Source: Symbiodinium natans (lineage: Eukaryota; Sar; Dinophyceae; Suessiales; Symbiodiniaceae). From it: a stretch of 40,230 nt of DNA. Location of the stretch: contig CAJNDS010001032.1 in the NCBI GenBank assembly GCA_905221605.1, positions 1 through 40,230 on the forward strand, read 5' to 3'. Shown one piece after another: positions 1 to 10,665 of the stretch. The position numbers and the translations under genes are program-made. The notes under the pieces were generated by a model. It saw only the letters and a list, made by a program, of their open reading frames with translations. It was not told where the DNA came from and ran no database searches. Within the stretch, counting starts at the first letter, position 1. Each line of letters begins with the position of its first letter.

Positions 1-930
1 TGGCCTCTTTGGCCTCGTTTGCATCTGTTGCTTGTGTTTGCTTGTGTTTCTTATGTCCATGTTTCTTTTGCCTGTCTCTTACTGCCTTTCATCGCCGATG
101 GTTTCTTGTTTCCATGCTGTTGTGTTAAGTTTCCATGCTTTAGTGTTTTGTTTTTGTTTTTTTCGTCTTGCTCCTCTCGCCTTTCATTCATTGTCTTTGG
201 TTCATTGCCCTTCGCTCTTTACGTTCCTTGCGTTTCCTCTTCTCGCCTTTTGTTTTTCCTTATATCTCATCTCGTCTTTCTTGCCTTTGGCTTCTTGCTT
301 TTCTTTTGTGTTTTCAGTGGTGTTGCTTTTCGCTGTTTGCGTCTTGCCACTTTCTTGGGCCCCATGTTTCATGTAAGACTTTTCTCTACGTCTTGGACGT
401 GTGATATTCTCTTCTTTTTTGGCTTTCGTTTGGGGGGAGGAGGGGGGAGGTGATTTACCAACAGGAAATCTGGAAAGAAAGAAAGAATGAAAGGAGGGCA
501 TGGCGGAGAAAGAAAGACAGAAAGAAAGAACGAAACACACAAGAAATCACATGCATATTTCAAGAATTACAGAAAGAATGAATGACTGAATGAACGTGAA
601 AATGAACAACATCAAAGAACCACACATAAAGAAGGACAGAACAGAAGAAAGACAGAAAGCCAAACGTGCGATACGAGCATGTTGTTTACACGTGGGTCGG
701 GGGAGCGGGGGGGGGGAGGGGCTGCTTCACTGCTTCAAAGCCAACCGCCCCCCCCCCCCCCCTTTGGTCAATCAAAAACCCCCGATGGAACAATAAACCA
801 CGCCACCTATTACATCGCTGGGGAATCAAATCACAAAACGTGTAAACACAACAAGATACATCACCAATGCCAAGTCTAGTCATCCTTGTTTCAACAGCAC
901 GTTTAGGGTTTTGGGTCTAGTCAGTTCCTA
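1..930. other. low-complexity DNA, no gene supported
   Basis: Bases 1-440 are T- and pyrimidine-rich and give long hydrophobic open frames with no domain character. Bases about 466-660 are A/G-rich with many GAAA-type steps. A G-run near 708-720 and a 15-base C-run at 748-762 follow. The open frames in both strands come from base composition rather than selection, since they are rich in F, L, C, S or in K, E, R and overlap one another. Nothing here supports a gene. Confidence 0.7.
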
Positions 931-1260
931 CAAGCATTGTGTTTGCAAATGATGTTTTTTTGCAGAGTCCGGGGCGGGGAACGGTGGAAGTGCACTTTTC
1001 CCCATATTGTGTTCAAAGCCATGCCATCTTACTGTAATGATCATCACTCCATCAACAGACAAATTGGGCAAATCCTGTCGAAACCCGTGGTACAAGCATT
1101 TGTGTTTGCCCGCCCCTGCAACCGCAAACTTTAGAGCCAAACCCCCACACCGCCCAAACCACCTGCGTTTATGAGTCTATCGGAGCTTGCTCTAGGGGCC
1201 ATCAAGCCATCAAGATGAGCTGCATCAAAAAACCCTGCAAGCATTGCATTTGCAAATGGG
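931..1260 (+). repeat. three copies of a CAAGCATTG-core motif
   Basis: Copies start near 931 (CAAGCATTGTGTTTGCAAAT), near 1093 (CAAGCATTTGTGTTTGCC) and near 1237 (GCAAGCATTGCATTTGCAAA). A related site lies at 4750-4768, and shorter matches to the core occur near 8686, 9807 and 11633. The motif is partly self-complementary (TTTGCAAA). It looks like a dispersed short repeat of this genome. Its function is unknown. Confidence 0.5.
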
Positions 1261-1370
1261 GTAGGGGCTGTAGCCCTCCCCTCCCCACCCCCACCTCCCC
1301 CCGCCCCTCCGCCATTTTTCGCCCTTGCAAGTACATCATGTCGTCAAAGAACAACATTCCTCCAAAAACA

Positions 1371-1441
1371 TATTATATATATACACACATATATATATAT
1401 AGATGTATATATATATATATATATATATACTACCCCCCCCC
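1371..1441. repeat. TA microsatellite with flanking C-run
   Basis: An alternating TA tract with short CA interruptions runs from 1371 to 1430 and ends in a run of C at 1433-1441. It is a simple-sequence locus with no coding content. Confidence 0.9.
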
Positions 1442-1719
1442 CTCAGAACCCACCGTAAGGACAGTGTAAGGAGGGGGGGGTGTTTCGCCCGAAAGCTGCA
1501 ATTTTTTAAGGTGCCTTTTTCAATATCGGGCGAGCCACCCTTTAAACCAATGGGAAAGGACAGTGTGAGGAGGCTGATGGTGGACCCTCCCGCCGCGGTC
1601 GCGCACAGGAGAAGTTCACCAAGCTTGCCTCCTAACTTCTCTGCATACCACGTTAAGCCGTCTGTACGCAAAAGTTGTCCCGGTAGCTGACAAATAGGCC
1701 CTTGGCTGAAACTTCAAGA

Positions 1720-3240
1720 GTTCCACTCAACGTTGAAGAACTTCCCTAAGTTTATTCGTTTAGGTTTAGACATACATCCTATTCCCAAGTACCTGTTTCG
1801 ATACTTTCAGATTGAAGGTTTGGCCTGAAGCCTAGTCCAAAACCTTCTGTTTTCCGTCGTCACTAAAGGCATTTCGCCAAAGCCCAGACCCTATTCCCTC
1901 AAGAAATTTACGAAAGCCCAGACCCTATTCCCATACTTTCAACGCTTTCAATGCATATTGTTTGAGAAGAATCATGCTTCCCATTCCCGTACGCTTCCTA
2001 TTTGTAAATCCTATAATGTTTTTGAGCATTTTGTGAAAATTTAAACTGAAATCTAGTCCATAACCCATTTTGCCTCGCCACTAAAGAAATTTCACTTAAC
2101 CCTATTCGTTGACGGTTCAGGCTGACACCCTGTTCCGAAATCTTTCACTTTCCCGCGCCACCGCTAAAGCCCAGACCCTATTCCCATACTTTCAACGAAT
2201 ATTGTTTAGGAATAGTCATGCAGCCTATTTCTTGAAGGCTTAGGCTGAAGCCTAGTCCCAAACCTTATGTTCTCCCTCGCCACTAAAGGCATTTCGCTAA
2301 AGCCCGGACCGTCTTCTCTAAACAAACTTTACTAAAGCCAGACCCTGTGCCCATACTTTCAACGCATATTTGCTTAGGAATAATCATGCTTCCAATCCTG
2401 AAAACCCTACAATTTATGAAGAATTAGGGTGAATCTTCGTTCATAACCTTATGAGGGCGTTTCGTTAAGCCCAGACCCTTCTCCCTAAAGGCATTTTACG
2501 AATGCCCAGACCCTATTCCCATACTTTCAAGTTAGGAATAATCCTGCTTCGGTGCGTGTGGGGGGTATCCTTAATGTTTAGGCTGAAAACCTATAGCCCA
2601 TAAACTTACACTATTTCGCTAAAGCCCAGACCCTTTTCCCTGACTCTTTTCTTCTGACCTTAGCCTATTTCATACTTTCAAAGAATATTGCTTAGGAATT
2701 CGCCTGGGCTTCCTGCCGAGAAACGTCTGGAACAAGCAGACCCGGATCGGGCCTCCTTCCCCCTAACCCAACCCTTCCCCCCAGGCGAATTTTCTGGACC
2801 GCCACCCCCCCCCCCCCCCCCCCGCCCTTGGGACCCCCCCCAATCGCTTGGAGGAGCTGCAAACCGATGCCGTTGGAGGGTCCCGCCTGTCGGTGTCCTA
2901 CAGGAAAACCCCACACCCCCCCCCCACCCCCCCCCACCCGCCCCCCACCCCTCCCCCACCCCCCCGCCCACCCTTTAACCCCTCTGCCCTTGCGAAACCC
3001 TCTTTCCTCCTTTCCTGTCGGCGCGCGCAAGCGTTTACAATAATCATGCTTCGGTGCCTGAGGGGTATATCCTAACCCCCATTCCTGAAAATCCGATTTG
3101 TTGAAACATTCAGGCTGAAGCCTGGTCCAAAGCAACTTCCCTCGCCACCAAGACCCTCTTCCCATACTTTCCATGATTAGTGTTCAGGAATAATCATCCT
3201 GCGGGGTGTCTCCTTCATGTTCAAGCCCTATCCAAACCTT
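1720..3240. repeat. decayed tandem/dispersed repeat family
   Basis: The same modules recur in the same order with substitutions and indels. The block AGGCTGAAGCCTAGTCC is found near 1832, 2250 and 3111. AAAGCCCAGACCCTATTCCC is found near 1880, 1912 and 2164, with weaker copies near 2335, 2470, 2500 and 2615. GAATAATCATGCTTCC-like blocks lie near 1967, 2207, 2385, 2530, 3040 and 3188. Full copies are roughly 200-400 bp. The interval has no credible reading frame, and a C-rich insertion (2805-2960) interrupts it. Confidence 0.65.
2805..2960. repeat. poly-C and CCCCCACCCC-rich tract
   Basis: There is a run of 19 C at 2805-2823 and a C-rich, A-interrupted stretch at about 2911-2960. Such tracts recur in this window (748-762, 1433-1441, 31753-31770; G-runs near 3661-3673 and 4650-4675). 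The Gly- or Pro-rich open frames across it are artefacts of composition. Confidence 0.85.
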
Positions 3241-3260
3241 TGTTCCTACAGCCTAAAACG

Positions 3261-3276
3261 TTTAGGGTTTAGGGTT
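3261..3276 (+). repeat. interstitial TTTAGGG telomere-like motif
   Basis: Two tandem TTTAGGG units are followed by a partial third. Single or degenerate copies occur elsewhere: near 903, 15855-15890 as CCCTAAA on the + strand, 16050, 20336, 20535 and 20905. TTTAGGG is the plant-type telomere repeat and is also used by dinoflagellates. These short interstitial copies do not indicate a chromosome end here. Confidence 0.6.
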
Positions 3277-3283
3277 ATTCTTG

Positions 3284-3760
3284 GTTCTTGGTTCTTGGTT
3301 CCCGGGCCCCGTATTAATTAAAACGGACCATTTGAATGAATCGAGTAAATCCAAACATACGTATTAGAGTTTAATGTGCTCATATATATGTAGAGGTTCG
3401 AGTCAAGAAACTTTCAAAACCTCTGTATCGGACGTATTTATCTAGGATTTGACCCCCACCAAATTTACGTTAGAATTGATCTGTGTATAGCTATAAATAC
3501 GAAATAAGAACTCAACACTTTGCAATATAACGAAAAATGAACCGTGAAAGCTGCCCTGAATCAGACCAAATCAAATGAATCAAGTTTGCCCCTCCCCCCG
3601 CCCCCCAACCCCCAGAACTCATGGCGATGAGTTTCTTACTTGCGGTGGGTTTTCTTGTGTGGGGGGGGGGGGGTATTACCCAACTTGCGAATAGTCAGGG
3701 AGCTTTAATGTCTAAGGAACCTCTTTAGGAAAAGTATGCTAGCAAGAACCAAGAACCAAG
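3284..3760. repeat. short inverted repeat flanking AT-rich DNA
   Basis: The TTCTTGG-type tract at 3278-3300 is matched by its reverse complement AAGAACCAAGAACCAAG at 3744-3760, a perfect 17-base arm (3284-3300 against 3744-3760). The ~440 bp between the arms is more AT-rich than its surroundings and has no reading frame. Both arms are built from a 7-base tandem unit, so they could have arisen independently. A small non-autonomous element is possible but no target-site duplication was established. Confidence 0.35.
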
Positions 3761-4050
3761 ATTCGCAGGAAAGTCTTGGGATGAATCCCAGGGTCTGGGC
3801 CCATGTTAATTGACACGGGCTCTGTTTTAATATACACTTCCGGAACCAAATTCTTAAGCTTCAAACATGAGGGGGGAAGGGTGGTGGGGAAAATAAGCCC
3901 AGGCCTATTTCAATGAAAATAACGCCTTGGGGTTGGGGGCTCGGGCCACTCTTCCAGAGGTATGATTTGTGTTTCAGTGTTGTGGGGAAATCACCACTAA
4001 AGGACAGACACCTTGAATTTCTTTGTCAAGATCTTGCAACAGAACCACAG
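3761..4050. other. no gene seen
   Basis: AT-rich to mixed sequence with no credible frame, exon border or repeat beyond the neighbouring entries. Confidence 0.6.
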
Positions 4051-4215
4051 AGCCCACGGACACCTTGAAGGCTTTGCCTGAAGCTTGAAGTCTGTGAAGC
4101 TCGGGAGCTTCGCGAGCTTCGCCTAAAGCCTGAAGTCTGTGAAGCTCGGGAGCTTCGCGAGCTTCGCGCTTCGCCTGAAGCTCTGAAGCTTCGCGAGCTT
4201 CGCGCTTCAAAAACG
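4050..4215 (-). repeat. 45-bp tandem repeat rich in GAAGCTTCGCGAGC
   Basis: The block TGAAGTCTGTGAAGCTCGGG recurs exactly at 4086 and 4131, a 45-bp period, and decays into shorter GAAGCTTCGCGAGC units up to about 4215. Because 45 is divisible by 3, the - strand keeps an open frame with a repeated 15-residue unit (EAREAPELHRLQA-type) inside an open stretch at 3974-4276. I read this as a repeat that happens to stay open rather than as a gene. Many overlapping palindromes (AGCTTCGCGAGCT) could form hairpins. Confidence 0.7.
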
Positions 4216-4276
4216 AAGCTCCTCTGACCGGGTCAGATGCTTCTTTTTGTAAGACTGTATAAAATACAAGTCTCAA

Positions 4277-5187
4277 ATTTGGGAAAGGCCGCTCTTAAAC
4301 AATTAAGGACTTCAGGGATTTGAAGAATTGAGGGGCTTTTCAACATGTTTGAACGCAACTTGCCTTTCAGAAGTGAGGAGTTCAAAGGCTTCCTGATCTT
4401 TGAAACTTTGGAAAATTCGGACTCTTCCCCAAAAACGGTGCTTTCCTGATTTGTTTCAGACCTTTCAAGGTGTTAAAGAACTTGGGCCTTTTGAAGGGTG
4501 TATGCATGTAACAAATAAATAATCTAGATAACAAGTACGTCATTAAGACATCACATAAAATTTGTAATTTGTAACGGGTCACTCCTCCCATTGATTGTCT
4601 GTCAGTTTTCTTGGTCTGTCATGGGTCATGGGTCATGGCGGGGGAAGGGGAAGGGGGAGGGGGGGAGGGGGGGGTGGGCCATATAAGTATATATTTCTAT
4701 GCTGCACATATATCTGGTCTGTAAACAACATGGGTCCAAACCCGTCAGTGAGCATTGCGTGTGCAAATAAGAGGGCCTTCCCCCAACCACCCAGCCTGTT
4801 CGTCCTAAAACCCAAACCCGAAACCTGCTGGCAAACTAAACTCCAGCGGGCTATTCCATCTGTCAGGGTTAGGTTCTGACACGTTCCAGGTTGCACAGCT
4901 AGCGCACTGTACTTTGGAACCATGTACATGGGCTCTACATGTTGCCACTTCCATCTGAGGGCACGGGTCAAGTTCCCATACAAGCTCCGTTCTACTCTCG
5001 GACCGACACAGTGTGTAAAGGAAATGGAGGCTTGCCTGTTGAAGTCTAAAGAAATATAGCTTCTTGAAACCCAACTGCATAGACGAGAAACATATGGCAT
5101 CGAGTAGTGGAGCAGCTTTCCATTGAACCATGGACAAGTTAGACTGAAAGGAAATAGATTATCATCTACGAGACGCAGATCCCCCTA
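4277..5187. other. no gene seen
   Basis: G-rich tracts near 4635-4675 (GGGGGAGGGGG type), one CAAGCATTG-like motif (4750-4768) and otherwise unremarkable sequence. Two overlapping - strand frames (4633-5100 and 4805-5137) have no recognisable domain, no consistent codon bias and no exon borders I would defend. Confidence 0.5.
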
Positions 5188-5550
5188 TTGCAAATCTCCC
5201 TAGAACAGATGCATGCAGACAACCCAGAGCCCAACATGCAGGAAAGTGCATCAGTGCCACAATTTCACGATATGAAGCTGTGTACGCCTGAGTGCCCGGG
5301 AACTACCAGTTCGAGTAAAGAATGCAGCAAGCCTAGACGAAAGCGCGATCTGGCACCCGCCGCTAAGTCAAAAGCATGCTGTTTGCGACGTTTGGGGCCT
5401 GAAACACCGAGAGGGAATTTCGATGTAGGAACTAACCAAAAAAAACGACAAAAACAAAAAAACATAACACTTCAACAAAAGACCTCGTTGCAGAAGCGGG
5501 CCAAGCCGTGTGTCGCTCGATCCCCGGTTTCTGCGGCCCAAGTTAGGCAG
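5188..5550 (+). other. unsupported ORF, unique DNA before tandem array
   Basis: A 172-codon ATG frame starts at 5188 and runs through this segment into the tandem repeat, ending at 5706. The first ~120 codons are Lys/Gln/Ser-rich and resemble no family I know, and the last ~50 are repeat-derived. The repeat later carries stops in the same phase. I do not call it a gene. Confidence 0.35.
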
Positions 5551-6755
5551 TCTCTCAGTCGGGATAGTAGACTGCAAGGTCCGACTGATTTCCTGCCGGA
5601 AGTTATGGTTCTTACGAATCCATCACGGCATGCCGCGAACAAGTGTCTCCACTGTCTACACTGTCTATACAACCATTGCTGCAAGCTTTCGCCTCCTCTC
5701 CGGTAGGTTGCACACCAACCCGAGTGGGTGACAACAGGTCACTAGGAAGTCACTGCACAGCCGAATTGCTATACACCCGTGGCTGGCCTGGCTGCTCTGA
5801 AACAGATCAGCTGTCCCGGCCCAAGGGCTGCTGCTGACCTGGGGAAAGTCAGCGGGTTCTCTCAGTCGGGATAGTAGACTGCAGGTCCGACTGATTTCCT
5901 GCTGGAAGTTATGGTTTTACGAATCCATCGCGACATGTCGCGAACAAGTGTGTACACTGAGCGGGTGACAACAGGTCACTAGGAAGTCACTGCACAGCCG
6001 AATTGCCATACACCCGTGGTTGGCCTGGCTGCTCTGAGACAGATCAGATGTCCCGGCCCAAGGGCTGCTGCTGACCTGGGGAAAGTCAGCGGACTCTCTC
6101 TGTTGGGATGGTAGACCGCAGGTCCGACTGATCTCCTGCCAAAAGTTATGGTTCTACGAATCCATCGCGACATGTCGCGAACAAGTGTGTACACTGAGCG
6201 GGTGACAACAGGTCACTAGGAAGTCACTGCACAGCCGAATTGCCATACACCCGTGGCTGGCCTGGCTGCTCCAAGGCAGATCAGATGTCCCGGCCCAAGG
6301 GCTGCTGCTGACCTGGGGAAAGTCAGCGGACTCTCTCTGTTGGGATGGTAGACCGCAGGTCCGACTGATTTCCTGCCGGAAGTTATGGTTCTACGAATCC
6401 ATCACGGGCATGCCGCGAACAAGTGTCTCCACTGTCTACACTGTCTATACAACCATTGCTGCAGGCTTTCGCCTCCTCTCCGGTAGGTTGCACACCAACC
6501 CGAGTGGGTGACAACAGGTCACTGGGAAGTCACTGCACAGCCGAATTGCTATACACCCGTGGCTGGCCTGGCTGCTCTGAAACAGATCAGATGTCCCGGC
6601 CCAAGGGCTGCTGCTGACCTGGGGAAAGTCAGCGGACTCTCTCTGTTGGGATGGTAGACTGCAGGTCCGACCGAATTCTGACGGAAGGTGTCCATACAAC
6701 AACTGCTGCAAGCTTTCGCCTCCTGGCCGGTACGTTGCATACCAACGGTCTTTCA
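5551..6755 (+). repeat. tandem array with long and short units
   Basis: Units begin at about 5551, 5858, 6095, 6332 and 6638, each with TCTCTC(A/T)GT(C/T)GGGAT. Successive lengths are 307, 237, 237 and 306 bp, and the fifth copy is truncated near 6755. Long units contain an extra ~70-bp module with CCACTGTCTACACTGTCTAT; the two central short units lack it. Outside the module the units are almost identical, which implies recent expansion or homogenisation. No frame is conserved across units, so this is a satellite-like array. Confidence 0.9.
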
Positions 6756-8220
6756 AGCGTTCCCAAACACATCTCCGTTTGCGGCAGTGTGTCAAGCGAG
6801 TTCCAGCTCTATGGCAGCTTGAGAGCTATCCGCATCTGGCTCCTAAGGTGGAAAGAAAATGGCATGCTACACACCAGCCAGCCTTGGCGAACTTCCCCTG
6901 GCCGCCCTCACATCCAGTGCTAGGGGGGGGAAGGGTCGCAAGCAGGTCGCTACATTTTCCATCGCCGGGCCTGGGCTTCCAACTGCCGTTTCTTGCGCCT
7001 GTTCGCTTGCTTCTTCTGATCCATAACCTTCCAGGTGCGGCGAATGCAATGCGTGTTGATGCAAAAAAAACATGAGGCGTGCAAACCATTGCCGTGCAGA
7101 GCCTGAGGATTGTGGAGGAAATGGTTCCGCCACACCCAAAAGTCCAGGCGATTTGGTTCCTAACGCGCATCCACATTCCTTCACCCACTGAAGAAATGCC
7201 CTCCGGAACTTGCCTGTTTCTCGAGGTTTGTCCACAAAGCCGCTGCAAGAGAGAAGGTGACGCCATCTTCCATCGCGGTCAAAAACTCGGCGTCACACGC
7301 AGTCACGAAGAGCTGTTCATGCTCCTGACCGACCCGTTTCGGGCGCGCGGCCGCGCAGAAATGGGAATAATCCATACCAGCGTTGCCTCCGACAGCAGGA
7401 TGCTATGCAAACAGCATGCAGCAATGCAGTACGCAGGCGCAACACTGGCTCAAGCTGCGGCCCTGGCCAAACCCGCGCAATTTCTTGAACAATGCCGTGT
7501 TCCGGTTGTAGGCATTGTAGTCCTGGCCGAAAATCCTCCCTCCTTGTCAGGCCTTGCCCTCACAAATGTCAGCATGTTTCAGCATGTCATATGTTCAGCC
7601 CTTTGACTCTACCAGGGGCTGCCTGGTCGCTCCTGAGCTGGAAGTGGTTGGCGTGCTTGAGAGTCGTGCGCACTCTCTTCTTGAGTTCCTCCGTGTATGG
7701 ACACAGCAGAAGCAAGCTGCTGGGCGCTTGCGCGAGCTCTCCTCGGCGTTCTGAAACTTGGCTTCTTGTTCTTGCGAAAAAGGAATGCTTGCGTTTTGAC
7801 CTCGCAGTGTTGTTCGCAGTGCACAACACGTGACTCGGACTTTCGTAGGTGCATCGGTGGCCTTGCCACATGTGCAAGGTGGCCGCAACGATCCCTACTT
7901 TCTTCGCTGCTTCTGCCTGCTGCCCGGCGATGCCCCACACAGGACCTACTTTGAGCATCCGCAGGAAACCCCAAGCCAACGCGGTCCGCCTTCTTTTGCG
8001 CATCCTTCTCGGCCTGCGACGTCGGAATGGAGCCCTCAACCCTACGCCTCAAACCATCAGTCCACCATCCACCGCTCAAAAAGCGAACCGTTTCGTCCAG
8101 CCTTGGTCGGCTCGGCTTCTCCAGCCATTGCCAAATGCGCCGGGCTTGTGATCAGGGATCTGCTTGCAAGGAACTCCCTGCTCACGTGATGTTCCAGAGT
8201 CGAGCCACCACTGTTTGAGA
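6756..8220. other. no gene assigned; possible decayed coding on - strand
   Basis: Several - strand frames overlap here (6826-7266, 6867-7235, 6950-7135, 7181-7375, 7587-8079). The pieces in different frames read as if one old coding sequence had been cut by indels, with basic and Trp/Cys-containing stretches. I could not match any piece to a family. It could be a decayed mobile element, but no diagnostic motif is visible. Confidence 0.35.
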
Positions 8221-9850
8221 GATTACTACCACCAGGTTCAGCAGCAAGTCAACAGTATTACATTGCCAACTCAATGCTCACTCGTTGCAGAGCCCAACCG
8301 AAGAAAGGATCCCAGCAAACCAAAATCTAAAGCGGTCATTGAATATGTACAAGTTGTCCAGAACAAGCCTACCACTGCCGCTAAGGGCTGAGGCCACATG
8401 GCGTGAGGCTTCGCAAGTTGCAGGCGAGGAGTCGGTGCTGCGCGTCACAGACTAACATTGGTTTTAGGCACCCGGCAGGTTAGGAACCGAACCTTCTTTT
8501 TTCATTTAGCACCTGTTACGGCGAGACATGGGGCGCAAGAGCCCTCTTATGAACGATGCCGTCTGGGACATACACGGTCGGGGCCGGGAGGCGCGGTGCT
8601 TCGCAAAATGTATCGGTTTCACGACAAAGATAGTGGACCTGAAAGCGATTAACGGCCGCAGCATGGTTTTCTTTTTCAGGGGTCGTGCAAGCATTGTGTT
8701 CGTGAGCTATGCAGCAAAGCATGTTGTTCATTTTCGCGTCACAACCGCGCGGAGCACGTGGTTGGAGCAGTGTTGGAGCGCGGCGGGCACAGTGAAGGCA
8801 TTGTCGGGTAGAGCGGGCAATGTTCGGAGGAGGCGTTGCTCCTCACGCAGTCGCTCATCTGCCGGTGGCTAATGCCGACGCAGCGACGATCTCGCACGGC
8901 TGGCGAAGCTAGCTGGGCGCGGACGCGGACGAGATCCCAAAGCAGCTGGCCCGCACCAGTGCTCCAACGTCCGCCGACGTTGCTCCCAAGCAGCACGAGC
9001 TGTTGGGCCTCCGAAATTCAGCTCCGGGTCGGCGGCTTGCTGTTTACGGCGCGCGCGGGAAAGCGAGCCTCAACAGCCTGACGGAGAGCCGCCGCCACTG
9101 GATCGGACAGGACCAACAATTCACCATGGCTATTCTAGCTGTCTTGATTAAGTGCTGGCACGATGGTTTATGTTGCTACGGAGTTTCTAGCGCGAGCCTA
9201 GGGTAGGACAGAAAGTCCTTGCACATACACGTGTTTGAACACCCTCTCGCTTTGCAGGACGGCCTTTTGTTGCAATGTGATGAGTTTATGTGATGCAGCC
9301 ACAGATGAAATTTTCATGTGAAGACTCTTTCAAGCTCTCAAACGGGTGGGGTACGTCGTTAGACCAGCTCATCGCCATGAGAGTTGCGGGCAGCACTAGG
9401 GCTGCCATAGGGCAGGTCCTGTTAAGTCGGGACTTGTCCAAACCGATGCTGTAGTTGACAAAGCAGTGCGCCTGGCCAGGCAGGAGCTCGGAAGAAGGCG
9501 ACCAAGCAATCTCGATGAAGAACATGCAGTTTTTCCAGTCGCGTTGATGGGCTTAGCCAGCCTCACGCAGCCCGACATGGATTGGGAAGTGGAGGATTTC
9601 TGGCGCAACGCAAGGCACTCAGTCAGCCACGCGTCTTCCTTGCCTTGCCGAAGATGACGATGCCTGGCAAGGCGCATGCGAAGAGCTTCTCGAGGTTGTC
9701 AGGGCTAGGTTTGAGAGCTATCGCAACTCTGTGGTTTTCAGCTTTGGCATGCCTAGTCGCAGTGCAGTGGGGGACATGGACCGGCCGCACACGCCTCATG
9801 TTGGTATGTGCAAGCATTGTCCTGCCCCTCGTCAGTGAGGTGTTGCGCAG
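8221..9850. other. no gene seen
   Basis: Mixed-composition DNA with short frames on both strands (for example 8528-8872 + and 9396-9677 -) but no domain, splice pattern or repeat that I can support. A CAAGCATTG core is present near 8686 and 9807. The 5' border of the retroelement to the right is not defined. Confidence 0.5.
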
Positions 9851-10009
9851 ACACTGGCCTCAATCCAGTGATTGGTCAGACACGCCACTCAGACGAGGAG
9901 CAGATTCAGATGGATGACACAATGATGTCAACCCCGGCAGCGCCGAGCGAGAATGTTCACGTTCGCGGAGCTTCGACCGAATTGACGCAGTCACTCACTT
10001 CCTTGGCTA

Positions 10010-10549
10010 GTGTACCGTTGCGCGGAGCCCCCGCCACCACCTGCACCTGCGCTTCGCTGGCACCCGGCGGTTGGGCAAGCCGTGATGGTGATGGACAAGC
10101 CTCCATACCAGGATTTCAGAAATGAATATGGTGTGGTGACAAACGCTCACGAGTCGGGCTTGGTGGATATCTCGCTGTGCAGCGGCGCCCTGCTGTATCA
10201 GGTTAGTGGCGAGTCATTGAAAGTAGCGCAACTCACATGTGACGAGCCTGAATGTGATCAACTGGCAAGTATGTGTTCGAAGGCCCTTCAGCCGGATTCC
10301 GAAGTGAAAGGACCATTGCCCAGAAGTGATGCCAAGGAGAGAACCTTTACGCTCCGCGCTCATACCCAGCTGGTCTCGCAACTTCTGGAAAGAAGTGGGC
10401 GACATCGGGAAGCTGGAGTCTCGTGTGGAAGCACTGCTGCGGACTTTCGGCTACCTCGGTGCAGGCAGTGGAACACCCCCGCACACCTCGGAGCTCAAAG
10501 AAAAGTTGGAGAACAGTGGGGCATTAGCCCATTCCACGCCTCTCTTTGA
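10010..10549 (+). pseudogene. gag-like fragment of the retroelement
   Basis: A 179-codon frame opens with a Pro-rich stretch followed by a short beta-rich segment (VGQAVMVMDKPPYQDFRNEY, then GVV...VDISL), reminiscent of small SH3/KOW-like barrels. After about residue 100 the sense continues better in other frames (10326-10673, 10601-10834), suggesting frameshift decay. Placed just upstream of the 413-codon ORF, it would be the 5' structural (gag-like) region. The assignment rests on position only. Confidence 0.3.
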
Positions 10550-10665
10550 CAATGGGCTTTTGGACGTGGAGAATGCTGTCGGGGATGACGACCTTGGTGG
10601 TTGGGAAGCATGCCTCCCACCAGACTTGAAACGGGCTGGACCACGGGCGAAAGAAGCGCGCGCGA

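Noticed and set aside
202-563. Overlapping Lys/Glu-rich and Ser/Phe-rich ORFs at the left edge
   Set aside because: They arise from a pyrimidine-rich to purine-rich composition switch, with no motif or consistent frame.
2678-3174. Gly- or Pro-rich ORFs, up to 160 codons
   Set aside because: They follow poly-C and CCCCCACCCC tracts; there is no protein-like sequence outside the low-complexity part.
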